This document shows positions 9,529 to 17,113 of a DNA stretch of 64,000 nucleotides, piece by piece. The stretch covers positions 62,001-126,000 of the forward strand of contig NZ_VMDW02000135.1 in assembly GCF_007644045.2 (NCBI RefSeq), written 5' to 3'. Position numbers and translations under genes: made by a program. The notes below the pieces were generated by a model. That model was given only the letters and a program-made list of their open reading frames with translations, had not been told where the DNA came from and made no database searches. Source of the DNA: Vogesella urethralis (GTDB lineage: Bacteria > Pseudomonadota > Gammaproteobacteria > Burkholderiales > Chromobacteriaceae). Positions within the stretch are counted from its first letter, which is position 1; each line of letters opens with the position of its first letter.

Positions 9529-9543
9529 AGCGCCCCTCGGGGC
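9529..9543 (+). terminator. Left part of the motA terminator, with the left flanking repeat of the IS
   Basis: The hairpin sequence GCCCCTCGGGGC (9532-9543) stands directly before the IS and is repeated directly after it at 10933-10944, where CGCTTTTT follows. The uninterrupted original would be AGCGCCCCTCGGGGCGCT plus TTTT, a standard terminator. The 12-bp copies look like a target-site duplication. Confidence 0.75.
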
Positions 9544-9581
9544 AATGCCAGTCAGTTAAGACTTGCGACTGCAAATCCAGT

Positions 9582-9614
9582 AAAAGGGAACATGTTCATC
9601 ATGTTCCCTTTTTT
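9582..9614 (+). terminator. Terminator-like hairpin inside the IS left end
   Basis: GGGAACATG and CATGTTCCC form a 9-bp stem with a 5-base loop followed by TTTTTT, six bases before the transposase start. It should stop transcripts entering from motA. Confidence 0.75.
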
Positions 9615-9619
9615 GCTGT

Positions 9620-10919
9620 ATGAGCCTGCTACAACACGCATTAAATGACACGCTGCCACACACCCCCTCTCGCTTGGAAGCATTGGCCGCATTGATTGAC
9701 CCAGACTGGATCGCACAAGCCCTCGCCGTAACCGGTAAAGCCTCTATCCGGCGTCGTAAACTCCCTGCCGAGCATGCCGTCTGGCTGGTCATTGGCCTAG
9801 CACTCTTTCGCCACTTACCGCTATGGCAGGTCGTGCAGCAATTGGCGCTGAGTCTCGATCAACAAACCCTACCCGCACCCAGCGCCAGCGTTCAGGCACG
9901 TCAGCTCCTGGCGCGACGAGCCGATGGCGCAACTGTTCCGGATGCTCACCCAAGCCTGGAACCGAGCCCCCACCCATGACGCCTTGCGCGTACTGGCCGT
10001 TGACGGGGTCGTCTGGTGTGCGCCGGACACCCCGGAAAATCAGCAGCAGCTTGGCCGTTGCGCCACACAGCATGGGGCACTCCCTTGGGCACAGATCCGT
10101 GCGGTCTGCCTGATGGACACCCTCAGCCATGAGTTATTGGATGCCCAAATGGGGGGCATGGACCGTGGCGAGCTGACACTCGCAGCGGGTCTGCAAGGGC
10201 AGGATCATTCGATTACCTTGTTTGATCGGGCTTACTTCTCGGCCGCCTTCCTGCTGCAGTGGCAGGAACAGGGTGTTTCGCGGCACTGGCTGATGCGGGC
10301 CAAAGACAAGTTGCGTTACGAGCGTGTGATGCAGTTCTCTGCCGGGGACACCCTCATACGCATGCCGGTCTCGCCGCAGGCACGGAAGCAGCATCCCGCG
10401 CTGCCCCGTTATTGGCAGGCCCGGCTGATAGAGGTGGAGATGGCCGGACGAAAGCGGCGCTATCTGACCTCGGTGCTGGATCATCAGGCTTACCCTGCGG
10501 TGCAGTTGGCGCAGCTGTATGCCGAACGCTGGGAAATCGAGCTGGGGTTTCGCGAGATCAAACAATCGCTGCAGCATGCCGAGCCGGTGTTGCGCAGCAA
10601 ACAGCCAGACTTGGTTCGGCAAGAGCTATGGGGGGTACTGATTGCGTATACCTTGCTGCGGCGGTGGATGCGGGAGATGGCTGCGCAAGCGAAGGTAGAA
10701 CCACGCCGGATCAGTTTCCAGACTGCCAGCTACGCGATAGTGAATGTGCTGTGCTTTGCCAGCCTGAGCTCGGCAGGTACGTTGCCTGTGCAATTGGCGC
10801 GCTTGCTGGAGCAGTCGAGTCTGTTTGTCCTACCACCCCGCAGACCAGACCGACATTGCCCGCGAGTGGTGAAGAACAGGGCACACAAATATCCAACGAA
10901 AAATGCCAGTCAGCGTTAA
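9620..10919 (+). pseudogene. IS4-family transposase, split by a +1 frame change
   Basis: The first frame (9620-9979) encodes the N-terminal domain (MSLLQHALNDTLP to about QARQLLAR). The second frame, from about 9912 to 10919, carries the catalytic domain with VLAVDGVVW (first Asp), LFDRAYFS (second Asp) and YAERWEIELGFREIK (Y-x2-R-x3-E-x6-K signature with the catalytic Glu). The frames meet near 9905-9916, where one extra base in CTGGCGCGACGAG shifts LLAR into DEPMAQLF. IS4-family enzymes are normally one frame, so this is most simply a frameshift mutation. Programmed frameshifting is possible but has no obvious slippery site. The catalytic residues are all present. Confidence 0.85.
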
Positions 10920-10928
10920 CTGACTGGC
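10905..10928 (-). repeat. Right-end hairpin of the IS, shared with the element at 58471
   Basis: A 24-bp palindromic segment with arms GCCAGTCAG and CTGACTGGC. Its reverse complement is identical to 58471-58494. A run of A before it gives a T run on the minus strand. Confidence 0.85.
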
Positions 10929-10932
10929 ATTA

Positions 10933-10950
10933 GCCCCTCGGGGCGCTTTT
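10933..10950 (+). terminator. Right copy of the motA terminator hairpin
   Basis: GCCCCTCGGGGC followed by GCTTTTT. It keeps the T run of the original motA terminator after IS insertion. Confidence 0.7.
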
Positions 10951-11030
10951 TGCTTTTTGGCCCGACACGCATTGACAGCCTGCGGCCAGCCTTTTTTAAT
11001 GGGCGGCCCTTATCGAGAAGCCGCTTCATC

Positions 11031-11684
11031 ATGCACGACCTGACGCACTGGCAGCCGGTCTGCCAGCAACTGGCACAACACCACGCCGGCAACGACGGCG
11101 CCCACGACCTGGCCCACCTGCAACGGGTCTGGCAGGCCGCCCGCGAACTGCTGGCCAGCTACCCGCAGGCCGACGCCCTGGTGGTGATGGCGGCCTGTTA
11201 CCTGCACGACCTGGTCAACCTGCCCAAGAACCACCCGGAGCGCCATCTGGCCTCGCGCCAGGCGGCAGCCTTGGCCTGCCGTGAGCTGGCAACTGCCGGC
11301 TTCCCGGCTGACAAGCTGGCCGCGCTCGGCCACGCCATCGAGGCGCACAGCTTTTCGGCGGCCATCGCGCCGCAAACGCTGGAGGCGCAAATCGTGCAAG
11401 ACGCCGACCGGCTGGACGCACTGGGTGCCGTGGGCCTGGCGCGGCTGTTTTATACCGCCGGTAAAATGGACAGCCAGCTGGCGCACCCGGAGGACCCGCA
11501 AGCATTGCAGCGGCCGCTGGACGACCGCCGCTACGCGCTGGACCACATCACCGTAAAGCTGGCGACGCTGCCCGCCACCATGCAGACCGCAGCCGGCAGG
11601 GCACTGGGCGAACAACGCCTGGCCTGGCTGATGCAGTTCCGTACCACCTTTCTGGCCGAATGGGGTACGCCGCCCCAACCCTGA
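11031..11684 (+). CDS. HD-domain phosphohydrolase, YedJ-like
   Basis: The 217-residue cytoplasmic protein has the HD metal-site pattern: H in GAHDLAHLQRVW, the HD pair in CYLHDLVNLPKNHPERH, and the last Asp in IVQDADRLDALGAVG. This is the layout of the YedJ/YpgQ type of uncharacterised nucleotide or phosphate hydrolases. The substrate is unknown. I chose the ATG at 11031 because homology begins at MHDLTHWQ; GAGAAG lies upstream. The next gene on the strand is glsA, 114 bp away. Confidence 0.8.
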   Translation: MHDLTHWQPVCQQLAQHHAGNDGAHDLAHLQRVWQAARELLASYPQADALVVMAACYLHDLVNLPKNHPERHLASRQAAALACRELATAGFPADKLAALGHAIEAHSFSAAIAPQTLEAQIVQDADRLDALGAVGLARLFYTAGKMDSQLAHPEDPQALQRPLDDRRYALDHITVKLATLPATMQTAAGRALGEQRLAWLMQFRTTFLAEWGTPPQP

Positions 11685-11712
11685 ATGCACGCGGGCCAAC
11701 CCGCGGCAGCCT

Positions 11713-11722
11713 GCGGCCAACC
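11713..11722. repeat. Copy of the 10-mer GCGGCCAACC, 3' of the HD gene
   Basis: Preceded by CT and followed by CT rather than TT; 28 bp beyond the stop codon. Confidence 0.7.
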
Positions 11723-11798
11723 CTGGCCACAGGCACCGGCAGCAGGGCGGCAAAGACCGCCCGCGCCACCTTCACCACCACAACACCTGTGATAAAAA

Positions 11799-12713
11799 AT
11801 GGACATTCAGCAACTGATCGACGATATCGCCCGCGACATCGTCCCCTACCTGCCGGCTGGCAAGCCGGCGGACTACATCCCGGCGCTGGCAGGGGAAAGC
11901 GCCAGCCAGTTTGCGATGGCGGTTTCCACCCTGGACGGCCAGCACTTCCACACCGGCCTCGCCGACAAGCGTTTTTCCATCCAGAGCATTTCCAAAGCCT
12001 TCATGCTGGCGCAAACGCTGGCCCAAACCGGCGAAGCGCTGTGGCAGCGCGTTGGCAAAGAACCGTCCGGCAACCCGTTTAACTCGCTGGTACAGCTGGA
12101 ATACGAACAGGGCATTCCGCGCAACCCGTTCATCAACGCCGGCGCGCTGGTGGTGACCGATATCGCCATCAGCCAGCAAGGCGACAGCAGCGCGGCGCTG
12201 CGCACCTTCCTGCGCGAGGAAAGTGGCGAGGAAGCACTGGATTTCGACTACGTGATCGCGTCGTCGGAAGCCGAACACGGCCACCGCAATGCGGCGCTGG
12301 CGCACTTCATGAAGAGCTGCGGCAATATCCGCAACCCGGTAGACCAGGTACTGGCGCACTACTTCCGCGCCTGCAGCCTGCGCATGTCGGTACGCGAGCT
12401 GGCGCGCGCCGGCCTGTTTCTGGCCAACCACGGCGCCTCGCCGGTTAGCGGTCAGCAACGCCTCAGCCGCAGCCAGGCCAAACAGGTAAACGCCATCATG
12501 CTGACCTGCGGCACCTATGACGCAGCCGGCGAGTTTGCCTACCGCGTCGGTTTGCCCTGCAAGAGCGGCGTCGGCGGCGGCATTCTGGCCATCCTGCCGG
12601 GCAAGATGAGCATTGCGGTGTGGAGCCCGGGGCTGGACGCGCGCGGCAACTCGCTGGCCGGTCTGGAAGCGCTGGACCGTTTCACCACCCGTAGCGGCGA
12701 GTCGGTGTTCTGA
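11799..12713 (+). CDS. glsA: Glutaminase A
   Basis: This serine-dependent glutaminase hydrolyses glutamine to glutamate and ammonia in the cytoplasm. The 304-residue protein shows the beta-lactamase-like SxxK at S63-K66 (SISK), NPFINAGALV, the CGNIRNPVD segment, and the C-terminal GVGGGILAILPGKM. All family blocks are intact and the length is standard. It is a single-gene unit with a copy of the 12-mer repeat 29 bp after the stop. Confidence 0.96.
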   Translation: MDIQQLIDDIARDIVPYLPAGKPADYIPALAGESASQFAMAVSTLDGQHFHTGLADKRFSIQSISKAFMLAQTLAQTGEALWQRVGKEPSGNPFNSLVQLEYEQGIPRNPFINAGALVVTDIAISQQGDSSAALRTFLREESGEEALDFDYVIASSEAEHGHRNAALAHFMKSCGNIRNPVDQVLAHYFRACSLRMSVRELARAGLFLANHGASPVSGQQRLSRSQAKQVNAIMLTCGTYDAAGEFAYRVGLPCKSGVGGGILAILPGKMSIAVWSPGLDARGNSLAGLEALDRFTTRSGESVF

Positions 12714-12742
12714 CCGCCGCCTGGCCGCCGGCAGAACCGTCT

Positions 12743-12754
12743 GCGGCCAACCTT
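12743..12754. repeat. Copy of the 12-mer GCGGCCAACCTT, 3' of glsA
   Basis: Exact copy preceded by CT. It leads into an imperfect hairpin (TTGCCC at 12753 pairing with GGGCAA at 12777) with no T run. Confidence 0.8.
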
Positions 12755-12844
12755 GCCCTGCCCGTCATCGGGGCGTGGGCAAGCATCGCGGCGCTACGGC
12801 GTGTTTACCGTGCGCCGCGGGGGTAACCCGCCCTCATGCCAGTA

Positions 12845-13615
12845 CTAGTAACGGGCCTGGAACTCGGCCAACAAGCGGTTCAGGCTGCGATCCTGGCGCA
12901 TTCTGGCGATGGTGGCATTCAAGCGCGCTACCAAGCCACCGGCGTCAGGAAATTGCCGCGATACGGCAAAAAAGTTCGGATCCAGCATGATCGGCAAGCT
13001 GACAATACGCAGCTGTTCGATCGGGATGCCTGCCTGGCGCGCGTTATAGCGCACGGCATGCACGCCACCGGCGATTACCGCTGCATCCAGCCTACCGGCC
13101 ACCAGCATCTGCAAACGCTGCTGCGGGCCGCCGTCTTCATTGATCAGCATCGATGACATCGCGGCATTGAAGGCATCGGTGAAGCGCGAGGCGCGGGTGG
13201 TACCCACCCGACGTCCGGCCAGATCGGAAGGATGACGGAAGGCAAACGGCCGCGCCGCTGCCTGCACCAGTACTACCGGGTCTTCCATCACCTTCTGCGA
13301 AAACAGCATCTGCTGCTCGCGCTCCGGCGTTTTGGAAAACACCGGCGCCATGATGCCCTTACCAGCCGCCACCTCCTGGATGGCGCGTGCCCATGGCACG
13401 CAGTAGGCTTCGGCCTCGATGCCAGCCTGCTTCAGGATGGCCAACCCCAGGTCTACCCCGTAACCGGCAGGGCGGCCATTATCGGCAAAATGCTTGGGTA
13501 CGGTGTGCTCGCTACAGTACATGCGCAAGGGCTCGGCGGCGGCCAACCCTGCGTGGCACAACGCAAACAAAAAGCCTGCTATCGAGCAGGCTTTGGCCAG
13601 GCGGACTGCGAGCAT
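12845..13615 (-). CDS. Periplasmic substrate-binding protein (family 3 type)
   Basis: The 256-residue protein has a signal peptide of about 27 residues ending LAAA, then a bacterial extracellular solute-binding family 3 fold (PAGYGVDLGLAILKQAGIEAE, DLAGRRVGTTRAS). Relatives bind amino acids or serve as orphan sensors; the ligand is unknown and no permease or ATPase is adjacent. The ATG shares its A with the TGA of yebC (TGATG). Remarkably, codons 8-19 of the signal peptide also form a strong intrinsic terminator for yebC, so expression may depend on read-through or on a promoter inside yebC. Confidence 0.82.
   Translation of the reverse strand: MLAVRLAKACSIAGFLFALCHAGLAAAEPLRMYCSEHTVPKHFADNGRPAGYGVDLGLAILKQAGIEAEAYCVPWARAIQEVAAGKGIMAPVFSKTPEREQQMLFSQKVMEDPVVLVQAAARPFAFRHPSDLAGRRVGTTRASRFTDAFNAAMSSMLINEDGGPQQRLQMLVAGRLDAAVIAGGVHAVRYNARQAGIPIEQLRIVSLPIMLDPNFFAVSRQFPDAGGLVARLNATIARMRQDRSLNRLLAEFQARY
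13564..13594 (-). terminator. Terminator of yebC lying inside the next gene's signal-peptide codons
   Basis: AAAGCCTGCT and AGCAGGCTTT form a perfect 10-bp stem with a 4-base loop, followed on the minus strand by TTGTTTG. It lies 20-50 nt after the yebC stop, within the reading frame of the binding protein. Confidence 0.85.
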
Positions 13616-14340
13616 CAGTCTTCCATCACCGCAGAGGTGTACACCTCTTGCACGTCGTCCAGGTCTTCCAGTGCATCCAGCAGTTTCTGCATGCGCACGG
13701 CGTCGTCACCGGCCAGCACGCTTTCGTTTTGCGGACGCATGGTCACTTCGCCCATCTCGGACTTGAAGCCGGCAGCTTCCAGCTCGCCCTTGATGCGGGT
13801 GAACTCGTACGGCGGGGTAATCACTTCCAGCGAGCCGTCGTCGTTGCTGACCACGTCGTCGGCACCGGCTTCCAGCGCTTTTTCCATCAGCGCATCTTCG
13901 TCGGTACCCGGCGCAAATACCAGGTAACCGCAATGGGTAAACTGGAAGGCCACGCAACCATCGGTACCCATATTGCCGCCGTACTTGGAGAAGGCGTGAC
14001 GCACATCGGCCACGGTACGGGTCTTGTTGTCGGTCAGGCAGTCCACCATTACCGCTGCGCCGCCAATGCCGTAACCTTCGTAACGGCATTCCATGTAGTC
14101 CACGCCTTCCAGCGTGCCGGCACCACGGTCGATGGCGCGCTGGATGTTGTCCTTGGGCATGTTGGCGTCCCAGGCCTTGTCCACGGCCAGACGCAGGCGC
14201 GGGTTGGAATCCAGGTCCGGGCCGCCCATCTTGGCGGCAACGGTGATTTCCTTGATCAGACGGGTAAAGATTTTGCCGCGCTTGGCGTCAGCGCGTTCTT
14301 TCTTGTGCTTGATGTTCGCCCATTTACTGTGGCCAGCCAT
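13615..14340 (-). CDS. yebC: YebC/TACO1-family translation factor or regulator
   Basis: The 241-residue protein starts [14 protein letters not shown] and contains [14 protein letters not shown] and GRGAGT-like [11 protein letters not shown] blocks. These are diagnostic of YebC/PmpR proteins, which bind DNA as regulators or help ribosomes through difficult peptides. The annotated start is the ATG at 14340; a longer frame to 14382 adds 14 residues not seen in the family. Downstream it touches the periplasmic binding protein gene by one base. Upstream is fliR in the same direction, 77 bp away, so read-through from the flagellar operon is possible. Confidence 0.95.
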   Translation of the reverse strand: MAGHSKWANIKHKKERADAKRGKIFTRLIKEITVAAKMGGPDLDSNPRLRLAVDKAWDANMPKDNIQRAIDRGAGTLEGVDYMECRYEGYGIGGAAVMVDCLTDNKTRTVADVRHAFSKYGGNMGTDGCVAFQFTHCGYLVFAPGTDEDALMEKALEAGADDVVSNDDGSLEVITPPYEFTRIKGELEAAGFKSEMGEVTMRPQNESVLAGDDAVRMQKLLDALEDLDDVQEVYTSAVMED

Positions 14341-14417
14341 AAAAGCCTCGGTTTGATAGTGTTGGCAGCTTGCCACCGGCAAGCCGCAAAAATCCAGACC
14401 GCAATTCTAGCAAAAAG

Positions 14418-15194
14418 CTAGCGCAGCTTCAGCACTCCGCCGATAAAGTCGAACGACTCGCGATAGATCTGGCTGATAGCCGGCTCCAGCAATGGCAAGG
14501 ACAGGTACAGCGCCACAAAGCCGATGAACAGCGTCACCGGGAAGCCGAAAGAAAACACGTTGAACTGCGGGGCCGCCCGCGTCATGACGCCGATAGCCAG
14601 GTTGATTACCAGCAGCGTACCCACTACCGGCAGCGACAGCCACAAACCCCAGCCGAATAGCTGCCCGCCCCACACCGCCACCGACTGCAGGGTGGCAGAC
14701 GGCAGCGGCGTACCGATCGGCATCAGGCGAAAGCTTTCTGCCAGCGTGGCAATCAGGATGTGGTGGCCATCGAAGGTCAGGAATAGCAAGGTGGCAAACA
14801 CTGACAGCACCCGCGACACCGCCGGCACCTGGGCTGAATGTTGCGGGTCGAAAAACATGGCAAAACCCAGGCCCATTTGCGAGCCCATCAGGAAGCCGGC
14901 CATTTCCACCGCAGACATGACCACGCGCATCACCGCCCCGATAATGATGCCGATCAGCAGCTGCTGGATGACAATCAGCGTGCCCTGCGCCGACACCACC
15001 GACACCTCGGGCATCGGTGGCAGCAACGGCGCCAGCAGAATAGTCAGGAACATGGCAAAACCGGCCTTGTAACGACGCGGAATGCTCTTGGACGACAGCA
15101 GCGGGTCGGCCAGCATCAGGCCGACAATGCGTGCAAACGGCCACAGGAAGTAGGCCAGCAGCGCGTTGATCTGCGCGTCACTAATGGAAAACAT
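14418..15194 (-). CDS. fliR: Flagellar export gate protein FliR
   Basis: FliR is an inner-membrane part of the flagellar type III export gate. The 258-residue protein has about six hydrophobic helices, the family N-terminus with FLWPFARIVGLMLADP, and the RYKAGFA loop. It is the last gene of the fliE-to-fliR block and starts 3 bp after fliQ. Length and position are standard. Confidence 0.95.
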   Translation of the reverse strand: MFSISDAQINALLAYFLWPFARIVGLMLADPLLSSKSIPRRYKAGFAMFLTILLAPLLPPMPEVSVVSAQGTLIVIQQLLIGIIIGAVMRVVMSAVEMAGFLMGSQMGLGFAMFFDPQHSAQVPAVSRVLSVFATLLFLTFDGHHILIATLAESFRLMPIGTPLPSATLQSVAVWGGQLFGWGLWLSLPVVGTLLVINLAIGVMTRAAPQFNVFSFGFPVTLFIGFVALYLSLPLLEPAISQIYRESFDFIGGVLKLR

Positions 15195-15197
15195 GCG

Positions 15198-15467
15198 CTA
15201 GCCGATCACGCTGGGAATGCTCTGGAACAGCCGGGTCATGTAGTCCAGCAGCGTGGTCATCATCCACGGTCCGGCCAGGACCAGCACCAGGAACATGGCC
15301 AGCAACTTGGGGATGAAGGTCAGCGTCATTTCGTTGATCTGGGTGGCCGCCTGCAGAATGCTGACCAGCAAGCCTACCAGCAGCGACACCGCCAGCGGCG
15401 GTGCCGACACCAGAATCAGCACGTAAAGCGCGTTCTGTACCAGATTGATGACGGTTTCCGGGGTCAT
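15198..15467 (-). CDS. fliQ: Flagellar export gate protein FliQ
   Basis: The 89-residue protein has two membrane helices and the conserved start MTPETVINLVQNAL with LLVSILQAATQINEMTLTF in the middle, as in all FliQ proteins. It is part of the FliPQR core channel. The start at 15467 follows the family; an upstream in-frame start would run into fliP. Confidence 0.96.
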   Translation of the reverse strand: MTPETVINLVQNALYVLILVSAPPLAVSLLVGLLVSILQAATQINEMTLTFIPKLLAMFLVLVLAGPWMMTTLLDYMTRLFQSIPSVIG

Positions 15468-15480
15468 GTCAGCTCCTGAT

Positions 15481-16224
15481 CTACTTGGCCGCGAAGCTCT
15501 GCACCAGCGAACCCAGCACCAGCGCCCAGCCATCCACCAGTACGAACAACATCATCTTGAACGGTAGCGAGATGATGACCGGCGACACCATCATCATACC
15601 CATGGCCATCAGAATGCTGGCCACCACCAGGTCGATGATGAGGAAGGGGATGAACACCATGAAGCCGATCTGGAATGCGGTTTTCAGCTCGCTGACCACA
15701 AACGCCGGCACCAGCGTTTTCAGCGAGACGTCGGCCTTGGTGGCAGGGGCGGGCGATTGCGAGATCTCGATGAAGAATTGCAGGTCTTTCTCGCGCGTTT
15801 GCGACAGCATGAAGGCTTTCATCGGCTTGGCGGCTTCATCTGCCGCCTGCTGGAAGGTAATGCGGTCTTCCGACAGCGGCACCCAAGCCTTGTTGTACAC
15901 CTCGTCCAGCGTTGGCGTCATCACGAATACGGTGAGGAACAGCGCCATGCCGATCAGTACCTGGTTGGGCGGCGACTGCATGGTACCCAGCGCCTGGCGT
16001 AGCAGCGATAGTACGATGACGATGCGGGTAAACGCCGTCATCATCAACACCATGGCCGGGATGAAAGTGAACCCGGTCATGAACAGCAGCATCTGCAGGC
16101 TGAGCGAGTAATTCTGCCCGCCACCTGCCGAAGGCGTGCTGTTCATCATCGGCAGACCAGCGGCCCAGGCCGTCATTGGCAATAGCAGCGATAGCATCAT
16201 CGCCAGCCAGAACTTGCGTTTCAT
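15481..16224 (-). CDS. fliP: Flagellar export gate protein FliP
   Basis: The 247-residue protein has a cleavable signal peptide (MKRKFWLAMMLSLLLPMTAWA), then helices with the family motifs GFTFIPAMVLMMTAFTRIVIVLSLLRQALG and PFLIIDLVVASILMAMGMMM. Five FliP form the export channel with FliQ and FliR. Its start overlaps the fliO stop by 4 bp, which points to coupled translation. Confidence 0.96.
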   Translation of the reverse strand: MKRKFWLAMMLSLLLPMTAWAAGLPMMNSTPSAGGGQNYSLSLQMLLFMTGFTFIPAMVLMMTAFTRIVIVLSLLRQALGTMQSPPNQVLIGMALFLTVFVMTPTLDEVYNKAWVPLSEDRITFQQAADEAAKPMKAFMLSQTREKDLQFFIEISQSPAPATKADVSLKTLVPAFVVSELKTAFQIGFMVFIPFLIIDLVVASILMAMGMMMVSPVIISLPFKMMLFVLVDGWALVLGSLVQSFAAK

Positions 16225-16658
16225 TCGCCCTCGCCCCCCTGGCGCTTACGGCTTTTTTCGATGGCTGCGGCCAACCACTGCGCAAATGGCGGCGTGGCCG
16301 GCGTCACGTTGGCCGCATCCTGCTGCGGCGGTTTATCCAGCGTTTTCAACAAGTTGACGCTGCGCGAGGTCACACCCAGCACCAGCCACTCGCCTTCCAG
16401 CTCCACAATCACCAACCGCTCGTGCGGACCCACCATCACGCCGCTCACCACGCGTGCCGGCTGCAAGCGCCCCAGCATGCCACCGCCCATGGTAAAGCGG
16501 CGGAACAACCAGGCCACCCCGACAATGGCGGCCAGCACGATGGCCAGCCCGAACAGCATCTGCAACAAGCTCCATAAAGGCGAAGGCCCCTCTACCGGAG
16601 GGGCCGCCGCCCAGGCCGGGCCGGCAAGCAAGGCCAGAATGACCAGGCTGCGCATCAT
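16221..16658 (-). CDS. fliO: Flagellar biosynthesis protein FliO
   Basis: The 145-residue protein has a signal-like N-terminus, one strong membrane helix at about 30-52 (LLQMLFGLAIVLAAIVGVAWL) and a small cytoplasmic domain with GPHERLVIVELEGEWLVLGV, as in FliO. It helps assemble the FliP ring. It overlaps fliN and fliP by 4 bp each. FliO is poorly conserved, but operon position leaves little doubt. Confidence 0.9.
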   Translation of the reverse strand: MMRSLVILALLAGPAWAAAPPVEGPSPLWSLLQMLFGLAIVLAAIVGVAWLFRRFTMGGGMLGRLQPARVVSGVMVGPHERLVIVELEGEWLVLGVTSRSVNLLKTLDKPPQQDAANVTPATPPFAQWLAAAIEKSRKRQGGEGE

Positions 16659-17113
16659 TTCTGCAACCGGCGAATGCGCTCGGCCGGGGTAATGATATCG
16701 GTCAGGCGGATACCGAAACGGTCGTTCACCACCACCACTTCACCTTGTGCGATCAGGCAGCCGTTCACCAGCACGTCCATCGGCTCACCGGCCAGGCCAT
16801 CGAGCTCTACGACCGAACCCTGTGCCAGTTGCAGCAGGTTGCGGATGGCAATCTTGGTACGCCCCAGTTCCACCGTCAGCTGCACCGGGATGTCGAGGAT
16901 CATGTCCAGGTTTTGCGGCCCGCCCTGCGGCGCGGCAGCACCGGAAAAGTCCTGAAACAAACCGCTGGCCGACTTGGCTTCTGCAGCGGAAGAGGCGGCG
17001 CTTTCCGCCACTTCCTGCTCGGCCATCGCCGCCGCCCAGTCGTCCATCACGTCGTTGCCGCCGTCTACGGCACCGGCAACGGAATCGGGATCAAAGCCTT
17101 GTTCTTCAGCCAT
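16655..17113 (-). CDS. fliN: Flagellar motor switch protein FliN
   Basis: This C-ring protein works with FliM and FliG to set rotation direction and to dock export cargo. The 152-residue protein has a variable acidic N-terminal third and a C-terminal SpoA domain (about 70-150) with LDIPVQLTVELGRTKIAIRNLLQLAQGSVVEL and VNDRFGIRLTDII. It starts 8 bp inside the end of fliM. Confidence 0.96.
   Translation of the reverse strand: MAEEQGFDPDSVAGAVDGGNDVMDDWAAAMAEQEVAESAASSAAEAKSASGLFQDFSGAAAPQGGPQNLDMILDIPVQLTVELGRTKIAIRNLLQLAQGSVVELDGLAGEPMDVLVNGCLIAQGEVVVVNDRFGIRLTDIITPAERIRRLQK

Larger units (their letters stand above)
9544..10932 (+). mobile_element. IS4-family insertion sequence, about 1.39 kb, inserted in the motA terminator
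   Basis: The ends are inverted repeats: ATGCCAGTCAGTTAA at 9545-9559 and its exact complement at 10916-10930. Both sides are flanked by the 12-bp repeat GCCCCTCGGGGC. The transposase carries the IS4 YREK signature but is split into two frames. Both ends carry hairpins with T runs directed inward (9582-9614 for plus-strand read-in; 10900-10928 for minus-strand read-in), which would shield the transposase from outside transcription. The right-end hairpin sequence recurs exactly at 58471-58494 in the small related element. Confidence 0.88.

Noticed and set aside
10259-10933. A 224-codon frame inside the IS, offset from the transposase
   Set aside because: It lies in the wrong frame over the catalytic domain and ends outside the inverted repeat. 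The IS4 motifs are in the other frame.
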